Origin: Pithys albifrons albifrons
Lineage: Eukaryota > Chordata > Aves > Passeriformes > Thamnophilidae
DNA: 64,000 nt
Assembly (NCBI RefSeq): GCF_047495875.1
Contig: NC_092466.1
Coordinates: 10,784,561-10,848,560 of the forward strand
Reading direction: 5' to 3'
Shown here piece by piece: positions 22,546 through 35,390 of this stretch; the first letter of the stretch is position 1; each line of letters starts with the position of its first letter. Made by a program: the position numbers and the translations under genes. The notes beneath the pieces were generated by a model. It was not told where the DNA came from and did not search any database. It saw only the letters and a list, made by a program, of their open reading frames with translations.

Positions 22546-25500
22546 AATACAACCACTAACCCTGGCCATTGCCTGCCCAGCCCAGCTCACAGGAGGAGGT
22601 AACAGTCATTCCACACAAGCAGCATCAAGTGACAGCAGTTTTTCCTGACACATACTCAGTAAGTGCATCAACAACAGAAGTGAAGCAGATGCAGCTTAGA
22701 TCTTCACTGAGGAAAGCAAAAGAAATATATCCAGACTTCACTCTTCACCTCAACGAGATTGCTGCTTGTCTTAATATCAGCATCTTGCAATAGCTCTCCA
22801 AAGCAGCAAGACAAGAAGTCTAACAATATAAGGCATTTAGGGAAAGCTGTAGTCATTCCTCCATACCCCACCAGTTCCAGGGACCAGGGGTTTGGGGCCT
22901 GGACTTCACTGTGTGGCTGGTGTTGACATGGCTGCAGCCTTAAAACCTGCTGGGCATGACTGTCTGCAGACACAGCAGATTTCCATCTGTCTTCATCATC
23001 AAGCTGTGGCTGTCAATCCCACCAGCTTCACGGGAAACCTTGGTGTTACCAATCAGCTTAGCCTACTGTGCACACGCCACACAGCTATAAACCATAAAAT
23101 TATTGTTTTTACAAGGGCAGTGGATTTAAAATTGCGTAAGCCTGTCAGCTGAAGGAACAAGAGGCTATTGGACCAGCTTAAATACATACGCAAATGGATA
23201 AAACCATAGGCACCAGTGTCTTGGGACGTGTATGAACCCTGAACCTACAACATACACGTAAACAAAGAGAGAAAAGATATTTTGTATCTCTCACAGACTG
23301 AGACAAACTGCCCTTGGAGAAGCAGTTTGCCACATGATCTCTAAATGCAGCAGTGGCAGCAGCATCTTCTATAGATACAGCGGCAACAGGTGGGAGAAGA
23401 GACAAGATTTCTTTTAGGTGTACAAAGTTTGTATTTCATTCATGCTATTTGTGAAATGAAATAACATCAGCAAGTAGTCATGAGGCCACAAGTTAGGAAA
23501 TTACATCATGTATTTGGCAATGACTGCAGGATATAAATAACCTGGAACATCAAACCTGTCATAGAAACAGATGCAAAAAGGAATTCACTTGCCCCTGTGC
23601 AATTTGCAGTTTGTAACATTTACATGTGGATGGGCAGGTTGATTTTTGCTTCCCAGGAATTCAGGCAGACCTGGCAGAACTGGATTGCACATTCCCACAC
23701 GAAGGGCAGCAGGTGATGGCTACAAGCTGCAGAGCACAGCACAGAAGCTCATTCGGTACACTGAAAAAACATAAATTCAACAAACAATGTAAGGAACCTT
23801 TTTCTCTCTCTCCATTTGCCCATTCAGAGTAGTTATAGAAAGAGAAATTACTACGACTGCTATAATTTAGTATGAGTAACTCATAAAAAATCCTGTTAGC
23901 AAACATTAGAATAGGAACAGCATACTCCCCTTCTTCCCTTTGGGTTATTTTAAACCCATTTGTGTGTAGTTCAATGCCTAGAGCCAGACCCTGCAAAGAT
24001 AAAAGCACCGAAATAATTTTATTCCCATATCCTGTCTTAAGGTTCTTCTTGGAGCAAATGTGCACAGATGCTTTCAGAACAGGGCACAGTGAATCACATG
24101 TACTTAAATTAAACTAAATTAACTCTCTACAAGCTAACATTTATTTGCGTCTTCTGTTTTTATAATATAATGACTTAACTCTCTGGATAAACGTAGGCAC
24201 TAGATAACAGATCCACAGGACATTGGACCACACCTGTCCAAAACTACTGGCATCCTATACCATTCAGTAAAGGGGACAGCATGGATGAACTTCTCCTGGG
24301 CATCAGAATTAACACAATGCCAATTTAGTAGCTAGAGAATCTTCAGAATAAGGAATTTTAACTAGACAAAACCTACCTGAGAGGCCAAACAACTTGGTAA
24401 CTTTTAATTCATAATAATGCAAATAAAATAAAAACACTGTTTGGAAATACTCTCAGCACTTCACCATGCTGATCTTTAGTAACTTTCCTTCTTCCTTCCC
24501 ACTCTCACCATGGGATAAGCAACAGCCCTCAGTGCGTTAATGAAAAAAAGATGCAAGTGAATCCCACCCCTTCCATTAACATCCTTGCTTGCATGAGGGG
24601 ATAGTACTTTCCAGTGAAAATATAAAGCAGATTCCAGGCAAAATCCTTCATCGTGCTTAGTGCCCAGCAGCCACAGCAAAATGCAGAGCTTTGGGTATGC
24701 ACTGTGGAAACATACGCAGAACTAATTCTTGCTCCTCAGCTCCTCCCTGTCTTGTAACACTGTAAGAGGTTGAGAAATCACCTCAATCTGGATTTACCAC
24801 ATTGAAGATTTGTATTGCTTATCTTCCCTCCCCAAAAGTAGCCTTTGGTATTTCAATCTGCAGAGTTTTTTCTTTTTTCAAGAACTCCAAAGTGCTTCAG
24901 TAATTCTGCTTAATTATGTTTTGCAGTTTTGGATTGTTGACTTTTGAGTGTAATGTACTTTTTACATGTGAGCAAAGAGAGGGGAGGCAGAGAAATTGAG
25001 CAAATCTGCCACAAGCAGGACAACACCAGCATTTTCTTAAACTGGGTTAGCACACATGCTTAACTAACAGGAGGTGTACGCACATGACTTCAGTAAACCT
25101 TCCATAAATTAAGCCAATAGTGCTGTAATCTGAGGTGTTCATTGCTCATTTAAGCTCATCTAGATACTGATTGAAACAATGCACAGGTGAAATAACTGCA
25201 CCTTCTAGAAATGTGCCAGGAAAGGAGGACTGTTGTCTGTTCTAAGGCTTGTTGCACTTCTTTGTCTTGCAGCTACAATTCAGAACCATATGGAGAAGTC
25301 CAAAGACTTCTAACAGTTAATTGGAATAATGATTACATAAAAATAACAATCTAGCAGCATAAAAATAATCTAAACAGTGAGGAATGATTTCAAGCAAATG
25401 GTAGCCATGCTGATTGAGATTTTACAGATGTTGCAGGGATATTGCTTCCTTGCTTCTATCACTGACAATTTTAAGATACAAATATAAACAAATCTTCATA

Positions 25501-27270
25501 GTGTTTGCCATCAGCCTTCACACACGGCTGCTGCAATCACTCCAATCCTTGACTTTTCGTATTTTCTGTAAGGATCTAAACTATTTTGATCATGTCCTCT
25601 CACTCAGTCTCTCTTGCAGTGCAGACAGTAAAACACAAATGTTTCAGCACAGAAATCCTTAAAGTAGATTTCATTGGGGTTAGGGGCTATTTTTAGTCCA
25701 GCCAGCACAGAGATGGACTGGAGTGTTTACTAGCTTGAACATAGGTCATAAAGTCTGCATTTGTCGTTACCAAAGACCACCTGCAGTTTAGATAATTTAT
25801 GATCAGTGACAACTGTTTATTACTCTCCAACAGGCAAATAAATTTAACCCTTCTTCATCAGCCATAAAGCTCTTGAGGGAGCACTACAGCAGTGACCTTT
25901 GTGGTGTCTTTCAAGCATGTCTTTCAATCCTTGTGCATACAGAAACATACAGAGGACTCGCTGCCCTCAGTTACGGGCTTCCCATGCTGACAAGCTCTTC
26001 AAGTGGGAAGCGCCAATTAGACATGCAGAGCAAATACCCCCCAGGACACCTCCAAGAAACAGCATGTGAGTTACCTGGAAAACAAAAGAAGTCTGTCTGC
26101 AGAAGAAAGAACTCAAGAATCCAGACCTAAGATCTGGATACATTACTGAACATCTACCACTTCACATCTTATCAATTTCAATATTATTTCACCTCAAATT
26201 AACTCTGCATGTATTTGTAAATCCCTGTGAAATACCCAGATGTGAAATGCAAACCCATTTATTTTGCACAGCTGAGGGAAGTTGTAAAAGGCAACAAGAT
26301 CCTAATTGATCAGGTTTGAGCAAACACAAGAATCTAATCAGAGGTAGTGATTTACAGGATCAGGACTCAATTGATCTATGGTGGGTCTTTTTCTGCTCTA
26401 TTAAAGAGAGACTGCTGCTCAGCCCAGAAAAGCTGTTCTACTGTTGAACTCAGTAATAACAGAAAGGACAGAATTGCATGGTTTTTTCCAAATCAGGACA
26501 GTTGTCCCTGGGAATACTGCATTATTATATTTGCCTACCACAACACAAATATGACAAGCCTAGATTTATAGTCACCTCTGGTTTCCTGTACAGTCAATAG
26601 ATAAAACTGAGGGTCAACAAATAAAATGACATGATGGTTATAATCTGGATTTTGGACAGTCTAGACTGGGAAAAATGCAACACTTCTCTATGACTAATAA
26701 CCACAAGAAATAAAACCAAGTTTTTACAAGCCTAATGAATAGAATTGAAGCTTTTCAAGTCAGAACAGATACCCATTTTATTTCTCTTCATAATGAATAC
26801 ATGTTAAGTAATGCATAGATCATCATGCATCTAAACCAGGCACACAGCCCCACCTGGAATACATTCTCTAAGCACAGAAAACAAACAAATACAATATAAA
26901 TATAAATAATATAACTGTAACGATAAATAATCATGGACAAATTCTCATTTGTGATTTAGGTGAACACAAGTCTCCCAGCAATTAATGTCCATGAGAACCC
27001 AAGCTTAGTCTGTATCACTTTTCATGCTTAGATGAATACTAATGCAAATAATTTTACACCGTGAATTAATATCTACTACATAACTAACTACCATGACCTC
27101 CTTCTTAATTCTGTAGGATACTCAGGGCAATTAAAAACACCTATCCTGGTGTTATTCCAAAAATTGTTGAAGGCAAGAGAAAGATTTCAATTATTTCCAT
27201 GGAAAAGAAGAATTTTTTTAACTATACACTCACGCCTTTAAAAGTGTTGTCTCTGACTCAGAGTCCTTAA
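22546..27270. other. non-coding stretch, no gene seen
   Basis: AT-rich with a slightly GC-richer patch at 22855-23060. The longest frame is about 134 codons on the minus strand (23661-24065, GTG start), with no recognisable protein features. A good 3' splice-site-like sequence ends at 25272. No RNA gene or named repeat was found. Confidence 0.65.
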
Positions 27271-27275
27271 TTCAT

Positions 27276-27745
27276 TTGCCATCAACATATTCTGTGCAAA
27301 AGTACTGGGCAAGGCAATGCTGGCAGGTCTCCTGGGGTATCCCGCCAGACTCCTGGAGTCTGCAGTCTCCAAGGTTGTGCTTCTGGTTCTCCACTACAGC
27401 GTGGCAAGTCCTGGGACAGCTGGCTGTGGACAGGGGTATTGGGGCTGGTCTGCTGGACTGTCAGCAAGGTGCTGGGTACTGCATGACTGCATTTTGCATT
27501 TGTGGAGGCAGGAACCTGAAGCACTGGCTGCAGTTGAGGCTCAGCTCCTGGCTCCTTCCCAGGCTGGGTGCCCTGGGAACGCAGGCACATGCTGGTGAAA
27601 CCATAAGGAACTCCAGCTTCTCTGCAGAGAGCTCCTCCAGCTCACCCTCCTGAACCAAAGGGCCAAAGCAACTCAAAGATCTCAGCTGTGATGGATGCAG
27701 AGGCAGTGCCTCTCTCAAGCAGGGAGCTCCTGCTTGGATCATTTG
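27276..27745. other. GC-rich, CpG-poor block of unknown origin
   Basis: This block is clearly richer in G and C than its neighbours but has few CpG. It carries four overlapping open frames of 93-125 codons, two on each strand, as expected when stops become rare through composition. High GC with depleted CpG in an AT-rich region suggests an old inserted element (retroposon or retroviral LTR piece) decayed by methylation. I recognise no motif of any family, and it has no visible long terminal repeat or target-site duplication. Confidence 0.3.
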
Positions 27746-29669
27746 ACAGGAAAAAAAAACAACCAGTCAGACAATTTGTATCTTAAATGCTTGCAGGAAA
27801 AAGCCCATTAGTTCAGATCACAGAATACATGCTGTGTTTTTTCATAGAGGGACGCTGCTCTAAAAAGCTAGCTGATACATTCTGCCCTGGGTTTATCTTC
27901 TAAATGATCTCACATTCTGTGCCAAACTCAGCACATTATAATATTATGACCTAGAATGGAATGTGGGAGAAATTATTTATTACCTATATTCACATACATA
28001 TGTACCTCTCCAAATAATCTGATGTTTGCTCATATTAGTAGCTCAGGCAATAAATAGATTAACAGCTTATTATCTCTCACTTCTGTGAAGATTATAGTTC
28101 TCTACTCCTTGGCAAGCACTTTGGATTGTGCAACAACATAATTATGCATCATTCTCACATAGTTTTGTGCAAGGGAGCTCTTGTGCGGAGGTGTCAAATT
28201 TGTTAAAAAATAATCTTTAGAGTGAATTAAAGTTCATTGTCTTCAAAATCCGTGTTCCTGACAATGCAGCTTGAATGGCAGATGACTTTGAAAACTAAGA
28301 TTTGTTCATAATTCTCAAATTAGTTTACACTGCAGAGCCACATGGAGCCCAAACTTCAGCCTGGTTGCACAAGTGGTTTAGAAAAATACATGTAAGTGAA
28401 ATTAAGGATGCCAGATTTACTGCTGGGATATGCTGCTCCATTTCCACTGATCTCCATAGCATTAGTTAAGAGCAAAGGTCACTTTGCATTACAGCACGCT
28501 TGAACAACCCCCTGAAGAGCAATGCTCTGGAGAGCTTCTGAAGACTAACAGAGCACAGGAGAGGTGAACAAGGCCAAGATGTCACTGTTGCCTTGAGGTT
28601 CATCTTCACAAACAAACGGGGAGACGCTTAAGAAAGGGACTGAGTTCTAATAGGTTTTCAGAGATCTGATTCATCAAGAGAAAAAACAGGGCACTTGGTG
28701 CTAATTTTGTTAGAACTTATTGATTGCAACTACTATTTAATCCTCATACTTAATGTCATTCAGTACAATGAATATTCACTCACTGATGAACAAACCTTCT
28801 ATCGTATTTTCAGCAATAGTCAGCTCTTCAGAGGAAGATTAAAAGCCTCACAGCCCTCTGATGAACATGCTAAAACACAGCAAGACAACATAAGAAATGG
28901 AATTTGGCTGGTTAAAAAACATGTTCAATTGGCTGTTGTATGTCTCCTCATCATGTCTGAGAGACTAAAAGCCCTTTTGGCAGTATGACCTTTCCATGGA
29001 TAGCATAATCTGGATCTCCTACACATCAGATTCCTGCCTCTCTTGTCCCCCAAACTAATTTTCAACCTCTCAGTTTTGCTCTGCTAAAGATAAAGAGGGT
29101 TCAAAGCTACACAGGTGAACATGTAGAGCTTCTGCTGCTTTTCGGGCGTGATCAGAACGATTGTGCAACTCCCACAAGCAGAAAAGCTGCAAGACTTGAA
29201 AGAAAAACTATGGTAGAGGGATGCTGTATTTTGGAAAACAAAAGAGTAGATGATACCCAAATTTAAAAGGTTTTCCTGTCATGCAATGAGGCCCCAAATT
29301 TCAGGGCAACTCAAGAAAACTCCTACTAACAGAAGAATGGAGCTCTGAAGCTCAAGTGCACCAGAGCTAGGGCTCTGATATAATACAGGACTAAGCATTG
29401 GGCTTACAGTACTCTTCCTGAAGATTAGTGTAAGATTTCTTCCTTAGATAATGTAATTGTGCCAAGACACAGTCCCATTTCTTCTAGTCATCAATATCTT
29501 TATGCACTGTGATTAATATATTTCTAATTTTCTGATTCCTAGGGGAAAAATCCCATCAGGTTTTGATGTAACTCCTTTTTCTCACACAAGATTATTATAT
29601 AACTGGCTGGCTAACATACCCAACAGGGAATCAAACACAGAATTTATCTGACATTCCTACATTACTGCC

Positions 29670-29687
29670 CTGGAGCAGATGCTCCAG
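29670..29687. repeat. 18-bp inverted repeat, 8-bp arms
   Basis: CTGGAGCA and TGCTCCAG are exact reverse complements around GA. One such arm length and spacing is roughly what chance gives in a window this size. Confidence 0.6.
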
Positions 29688-30772
29688 CACAGAAGATTTT
29701 CAGATTATCAAGATGGGGTAAGAGGAATGTCACAGCCTCTCGTAGTCTATGTAGGGACACATCAAAAAGACAGCTGGTGTAATATTGCTATGTTCTTTTT
29801 CTCTAATGCAGCAAAAGGTACTTTAAAAATATTTTAGGTAATTAAATTGAAGCTAATTTTGGTAAATACAACAGACTGAGCGTTCCCCAGCTGATGAATT
29901 CATTTCCTTGATGTTGAAACAGCCTCAGTAGCATCATACTATCCCTTCCTCTCAGTTTCCACATACATCAGCAGATACTTCCATTAGGTACACTACTCAC
30001 AAAGAGTCAGACAAAAGGTTAGAATCATGGTTTACTGTCCAAGACATTATGCTGTTCATGAGTCCCTGCTCTGGTAGGGTGGAAACATCTGAGGGATTTC
30101 ACTTTGACAAGCCACAGAACAATTAAACACTTAAAAGCAATCCGTCAGCTTGTGGAGAAGAAGAAGTTCACATTCTGTATCTCAGAATGCAAAGGTGCAG
30201 AAAGTTGTGAGAACATTAACAAAACTTCAAAATGCAGTTCTGTGGTTGTGACCAAGAAATCACACTTTTTATTTAACAACAGACAAACACAACTTGCACA
30301 AGAGAAAGGACTAAAGTCTACATGAGAACACAAGCAACAAGAGAAATTAGTCTGTAAAAGCTTAATTTTAATTCCTAACATACTTATGTATTTGGCATGA
30401 GTCAAGCACTAGAAAAGACTCATGAAAGAGAAAGGTTCTGATGGGCACCCGTGTCACCACAGCTCTGGAATGCTGCAGTGCATGTTTAAAGAAAGCCTCT
30501 CTGAGAATCGCAGGATCCACAGGGCACGGTGCACACATGGTGCATAGTACAGCATTAACTGAGGAGAGGATCTGAACAAGGAAAACATCTGCATCTTCTC
30601 CTTTTTACATGGCTACAATTTCTCCTTCACAAGGGAATTAGGTGCCCCATCTGCATCAGAGCTAGCGCTGGCCAGCACACAATTTTCCTCTGGAAGGGAT
30701 TTTTTCTAAGGACAAAAGCTGCTTTGAGAGCTGAACAAATTCTGCTCACAAAGGACTACAGTGACATTACAT

Positions 30773-30822
30773 AAATAAAAAAAAGGCAAAAAAAGGCAAA
30801 GAGGCAAAAAAAGAAGAAAAAG
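30773..30822. repeat. A-rich tract with three GGCAAA units
   Basis: GGCAAA occurs at 30785, 30795 and 30803 within runs of A, giving an irregular short tandem repeat. Low-complexity sequence; no retroposon body adjoins it. Confidence 0.75.
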
Positions 30823-33190
30823 CTGATTCTGCTATGGTTTTCCTGAGTGTTAGCTTATTAAGGTAATATTCGCATTTTCATTATGTGTCTTCAATGTCAA
30901 AAAGCCACAAGATGGTGAACTAAACGGATTGTGCATGTAAGTACCACACAGACCAGCGAGGAGGTGCCCGCAGGGCACATGCATGAGGGCTTTACCCATT
31001 TCACTGTGCATGACTTGGCTGTGTAATACATTCTTTGCATCAGCCTCTGCCCCAACTTTGTTCACATCAAACCCTTGTAAAAAGATCAACAAGCTCTTAG
31101 GAGGATATGAAATTACTCACACAACAGAACACACATAAGCCATAGCTTAATTCAGCAGTGTCCTTAGCTGGCCACCTTTTCCTAGAGTATTTCCAGTTTC
31201 TATAAAATTTCTGGAAAGCAAGAGACCAACATTAAAGAATCAGCAACAGCTTAGTTTGAGTTTTACACCATTTACACCTATTGATCTTTTATATCTTGCA
31301 AGGTTTTCATGTGACAGAAGAGTAATTTGCAACTGATAGCACTGAGATGCACGACTTTGCATACATTACCCACTATGGTTCAACACAGAGATATTTCAAG
31401 ATAGCTTAAAATAAACTGGCTTGAGCACAAGAAATGGGTCTAGATATAACAACACAGCTCTGCCATAGCTTCATCTGTCCCAATAAGAATCAAAAGCAAC
31501 TGGCACAGCTTGCAGATACGTTAGGCTTGGACCAGTGCCCACCTCTGAGCTCAGCTTTGCGAGCAGGCTCTGCCACTCCTACTCCATTTTGCACAGGCAT
31601 TTTATTCAATTTTAACAGCACTTCTGCAGAGAAAGTTTAGCCTCCTGCTCCCCGTGTCCTCAGTGCACAGCCACTTGTCACCAGCCCTTGCAGCAACACC
31701 CACAGCAACATCAAACAGGCACACTGGCTGTGCCATGTATCCAACAGCAGCTGTGGCATCATCCCCAGTGGCCAGGAGCCTCAACCCCTCCCTTCCAACC
31801 TCATGGAGACACTGGAGATGCTGCACACATTGCACTGAACAGCCAAGCATCCTGTACTGCCACCACACTGAGTAGGGCCCACAGTAAAAGCAAGGAATAA
31901 AGTTTTCATGCACCTCAGAGGTGATTTGCAATGAACAGAGAAGGGTGACATGAGAGAGAAAAATATGTTATTTTCCTTATTTTTTTGCATGGCACACAAA
32001 ACTGCCTTCTTAGCATGTCTGGGCCTTCCAGGATATAAAAATTGTAGCAACTGAAAAAAAAAACAAAATGATGACATAAGTATCAAAACAAAAATTAGGC
32101 CTCTGAGACACAAGAGTTCTCAAAACTATATTAATAGTTCTGAATTAAAAAAAAAAAGTTTTATAAAATATTCAATGTCCTCTCCTTTTTGGCCAGAGTA
32201 ATTCTATGCTAAATGTTCTTAAACCTGCAAACACCAAAGAAAATCAGATGTGACATTCAACTCCTGATTATGTAGGAAGAAAGTATCTAAACCCCAAAGA
32301 GTTAAAAGATCAAACATTTAGTACACTTTCAAAGATCAAGCTTGTACTCAATCTTTCATCACGTTTAGCTCTTCCCATATTCAGCGATCCATTTTTTTCT
32401 CGCTTTAAAGCACTTCCTAAACATCAGTTCCACACCACCACCTAAACAGATGATGCACTTGGATACATAATGCATATTTTATAACCTGCTAGACCAGGTT
32501 TTTACGAAGCATGTTCAGGAAAAAGGCCACATGGAAGAGGATCTCTCTGCACATGCCTGACTGAATTTAATTTTCAGTTGCTTCTGTGTTGGGTTTTTTT
32601 CATGCTTCAGTTCAAGTTCTACTCTACTCCCTCCTCCACTCAAGAAAGGAATCTAGAAATTTAAAGGGTAAGTCCAGGAAAAACGCACAATTTATTACAG
32701 AGGCTTACTTAAAAGAAAAAACAGCCGCAATGGATTAATGTATTTCCTTTCCCACAGCTTTTTCATTTAAACCATAACTGTGCATATTTACTGCAACTCT
32801 TCCATCTGCCAGCAGCATTGTGCTGACGCATCCAGCACGCAGGCTGGGGACTGATGGTGAGGAGATAGGTCCCACCACCGCTCTCAAACTTCGTGATTAA
32901 TATGGCATGAAGCCTGGTGAAAAGCCACACTTACAGACATTGCTGACTCTCAACAGTGGCCCAAATCCTTGTTATTTCAGCCCTTTATCCTAAACGTGAG
33001 TCAAGTCTTTAACAACATAAAATGCTTATGAACAAAAACAGACTGTCATCAAAAGCTTAAGGGCTATAATCAGACTTGCTCCTTTTTCTTGCAAGTCCTG
33101 CATTGCCTGTGTAGGGAAGAAGAAATGGCTAACACAGGCATTTGCTTCTTCTTTTATGAAAAGCAGTAGAGCCAGGGAGGAGGTACTTAC

Positions 33191-33219
33191 CTTTCTACAA
33201 GGTCAAATAGAGTCCACAT
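33191..33219 (-). other. candidate minus-strand first coding exon end
   Basis: On the minus strand an ATG (33219-33217) opens nine codons plus two bases and ends at a textbook donor, AAAG|GTAAGT, at 33191/33190. The peptide reads MWTLFDLVE and matches nothing I recognise. The stretch upstream has no polypyrimidine tract, so the segment would have to be part of a first exon. The donor is an excellent match, but such sites occur by chance in 64 kb. Confidence 0.15.
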
Positions 33220-35150
33220 CACTGTCACAGTTTATCCTTTGAACCTGCTCCTTTCAGCAGTCATATATATAAACACACACACTTGACAATATGGGAAGTG
33301 TTACTGATAGATAAGTTATGTAAATGATACAGCATTACTATAATCACCTCTAAACTTATTCTCACAGCTCAGAGGTTTCTGGAAGAGATCAACCAGCCAC
33401 ATTGTCACTCCAATGCCCCAACATGACAAACTCACAAACTGCAGCAATGTCACAGTAGTTCTTCCAACAGCTTGGTAACCTCTTTGCAAAGCTCTCTCCA
33501 GCCTAACACTGGCCCAAAAAATGTAGCTCTTCTCCAAATTGAAAAAAAAAGCATAAAAGCCTGTATGTTGCTTCCACACAGTAAACTTTGAGAAAAGGAG
33601 ATGTTTCTTTTCTTGTTTAGGGTGGCAGATCTATTGTCCTAATTACTAATAAGCAAGTTGACTGCAAGTCTGACACGAACTTCAGAGGTCCACTGGGTTC
33701 AACAGGAGTTTCATCCCTCTTTCATGCATAAATACTTTCTACACGAGTAAGGGAGAAGTCTCAAATGAGACTGGCCAAGATTGGCAAACACACAACAAAA
33801 TGTGGCCACCTTAGCAGCTTGAGAAGGCCACTGAAAGTCAGACACAATCCCAGTTGCCAGAAAAGCTGAAATCCAGAGGGTCTTGAGGCTACTGGAAAAT
33901 ACAGCCATCCTGGCCACCAGCATCCTACTGATGCACTGAGCAGCAGCAGCACAGCCAGAAACGGATAAGGTAAACTCACATGGCCCCCACACAAGAGAGA
34001 ACATTGGCTCCTTCCAGAGGTTAAAGTAATACAGTCTCCCTTTGCTGAGAACAACAGGCAGTCTTGGTGACAAACAGGCTTATTCACTGGGAATCCATAT
34101 CAGACATATTTTGCTGGGCAGAAGTCACTGAAAATGTCCAAACTCAGATACTTCCAACTGGGCTTTACACTAAAAACCATGGCCTGAGCATAAAGAATCT
34201 TTCTCTGTCCCATGAAGCTTCCAGGCAGGTGCTTTTTCTTTACAGTTGACTATTACCACTGATGCCACACACCAACACTTTTCATGCTCATTTATAAAGA
34301 AAAAAGTGCATGCTTTCTTCTTAACTCTGTGCCATAAAACTTATTAATTTACATCTTCACACAAATAATATTCCCATGTGCAGTACCAGTCTCATCTGTC
34401 ATCAAGCCATGAAAAAAAACCCCACCTACTGATCTTAACAGGCTAGAAGGTAATAAAATGACTTTTGGTCAAGACTGTCAGTTAATATGGCAATCTCATC
34501 AAGGAATCTTGTAAGAAATACCACCCATTGCTGTTCATAAACACAGGCCTGGTTTGGATATATTCAATTACAAGCAAAGAAGGATAATTAAGCAGTTCAT
34601 GATATGGAATGGCTAAAGCATGTGCAATCTTATTTATGTTCTCTGCACCTGTGTTTTCTATGGCTTAAATTATAATACTGATCTTTTAAAGTGCACTGAG
34701 GGAGTATCCCAGTTCATTCACATGAGAGAGAGTAACATGCTCTATTTTTAATCAATATGTAAATAAAAAAAGATGCAAGGTATTTTAGAGCCTTCCAGCA
34801 GCCAAATATATACTGGCAAATTACTATTAAATTGTTTATTCTGTCTCAAGGCAAACTAAGTTCTCCCAGAAGTAATCTGTGTGCTGAGTTTATTTGTTAG
34901 TGTTATTCCTCTTATTCCTCTCCTTTGTTCTCACCATCTTTATTTATCTTGTTCTTTCTTATGCTTCAACTCACACTATTTAACTCATGGACTTACAGGG
35001 ACTTTCTGTAGCTCATTTTTCTCACTGGACTGTAACCTCCACCTCCACCCATGTTAAGCCACAACTGCATTTTTCAATGCTCAGAGCGATGAAACCACAC
35101 AATCCTTGCTAAAGTGCTCTAATCCTTAGCAAAGTCTTTGAGGTAGAGGC
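33220..35150. other. non-coding stretch, no gene seen
   Basis: A dinucleotide tract (TATATA then ACACACACAC) lies at 33263-33282. Minus-strand open frames at 33711-34087 overlap in two frames (108 and 120 codons) and have no recognisable family. No RNA gene or named repeat was found. Confidence 0.65.
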
Positions 35151-35159
35151 AACCACTGC

Positions 35160-35390
35160 TGTTGGATGTGCACGGCACAGAGGGGAACAGCACAGAGACC
35201 TCCCTGTCCCCGTGCAACCCAGCCCACAGCAACACCGAGGGCGAGAGCTCTGGCTCCGAGGCAGCCGCACGGCCCCGTATGGCGTGGGATGCACACTGGG
35301 AGCCTCGGGAGCGATGTCACTGCGGAGCCAGGGGTGAGCAGTTCTTGTGCCTGGAGTCCCACACCTCATGCCAAAAGCCAGGTGGGTAGC
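35160..35390. promoter_or_regulatory. small CpG cluster, candidate promoter or exon
   Basis: By hand count 35161-35340 has about 67% GC and 12 CpG (observed/expected near 0.6), in sharp contrast to very AT-rich flanks. On the plus strand there are donor-like sites at 35333/35334 (GGG|GTGAGC) and 35381/35382 (CAG|GTGGGT). The open frames through it are arginine/proline-rich, the usual product of GC-rich DNA, and are not recognisable as protein. It could be a first exon, an isolated CpG enhancer, or a fragment of a GC-rich element. Confidence 0.4.

Larger units (their letters stand above)
27746..33180. other. non-coding stretch, no gene seen
   Basis: AT-rich with one GC-richer patch at 31640-31870, which carries overlapping frames on both strands. 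An A-rich GGCAAA tract lies at 30773-30822. No gene or named repeat is recognised. Confidence 0.65.

Noticed and set aside
33711..34087. Two overlapping minus-strand frames of 120 and 108 codons.
   Set aside because: Both read equally well and neither matches a known family or has splice support.
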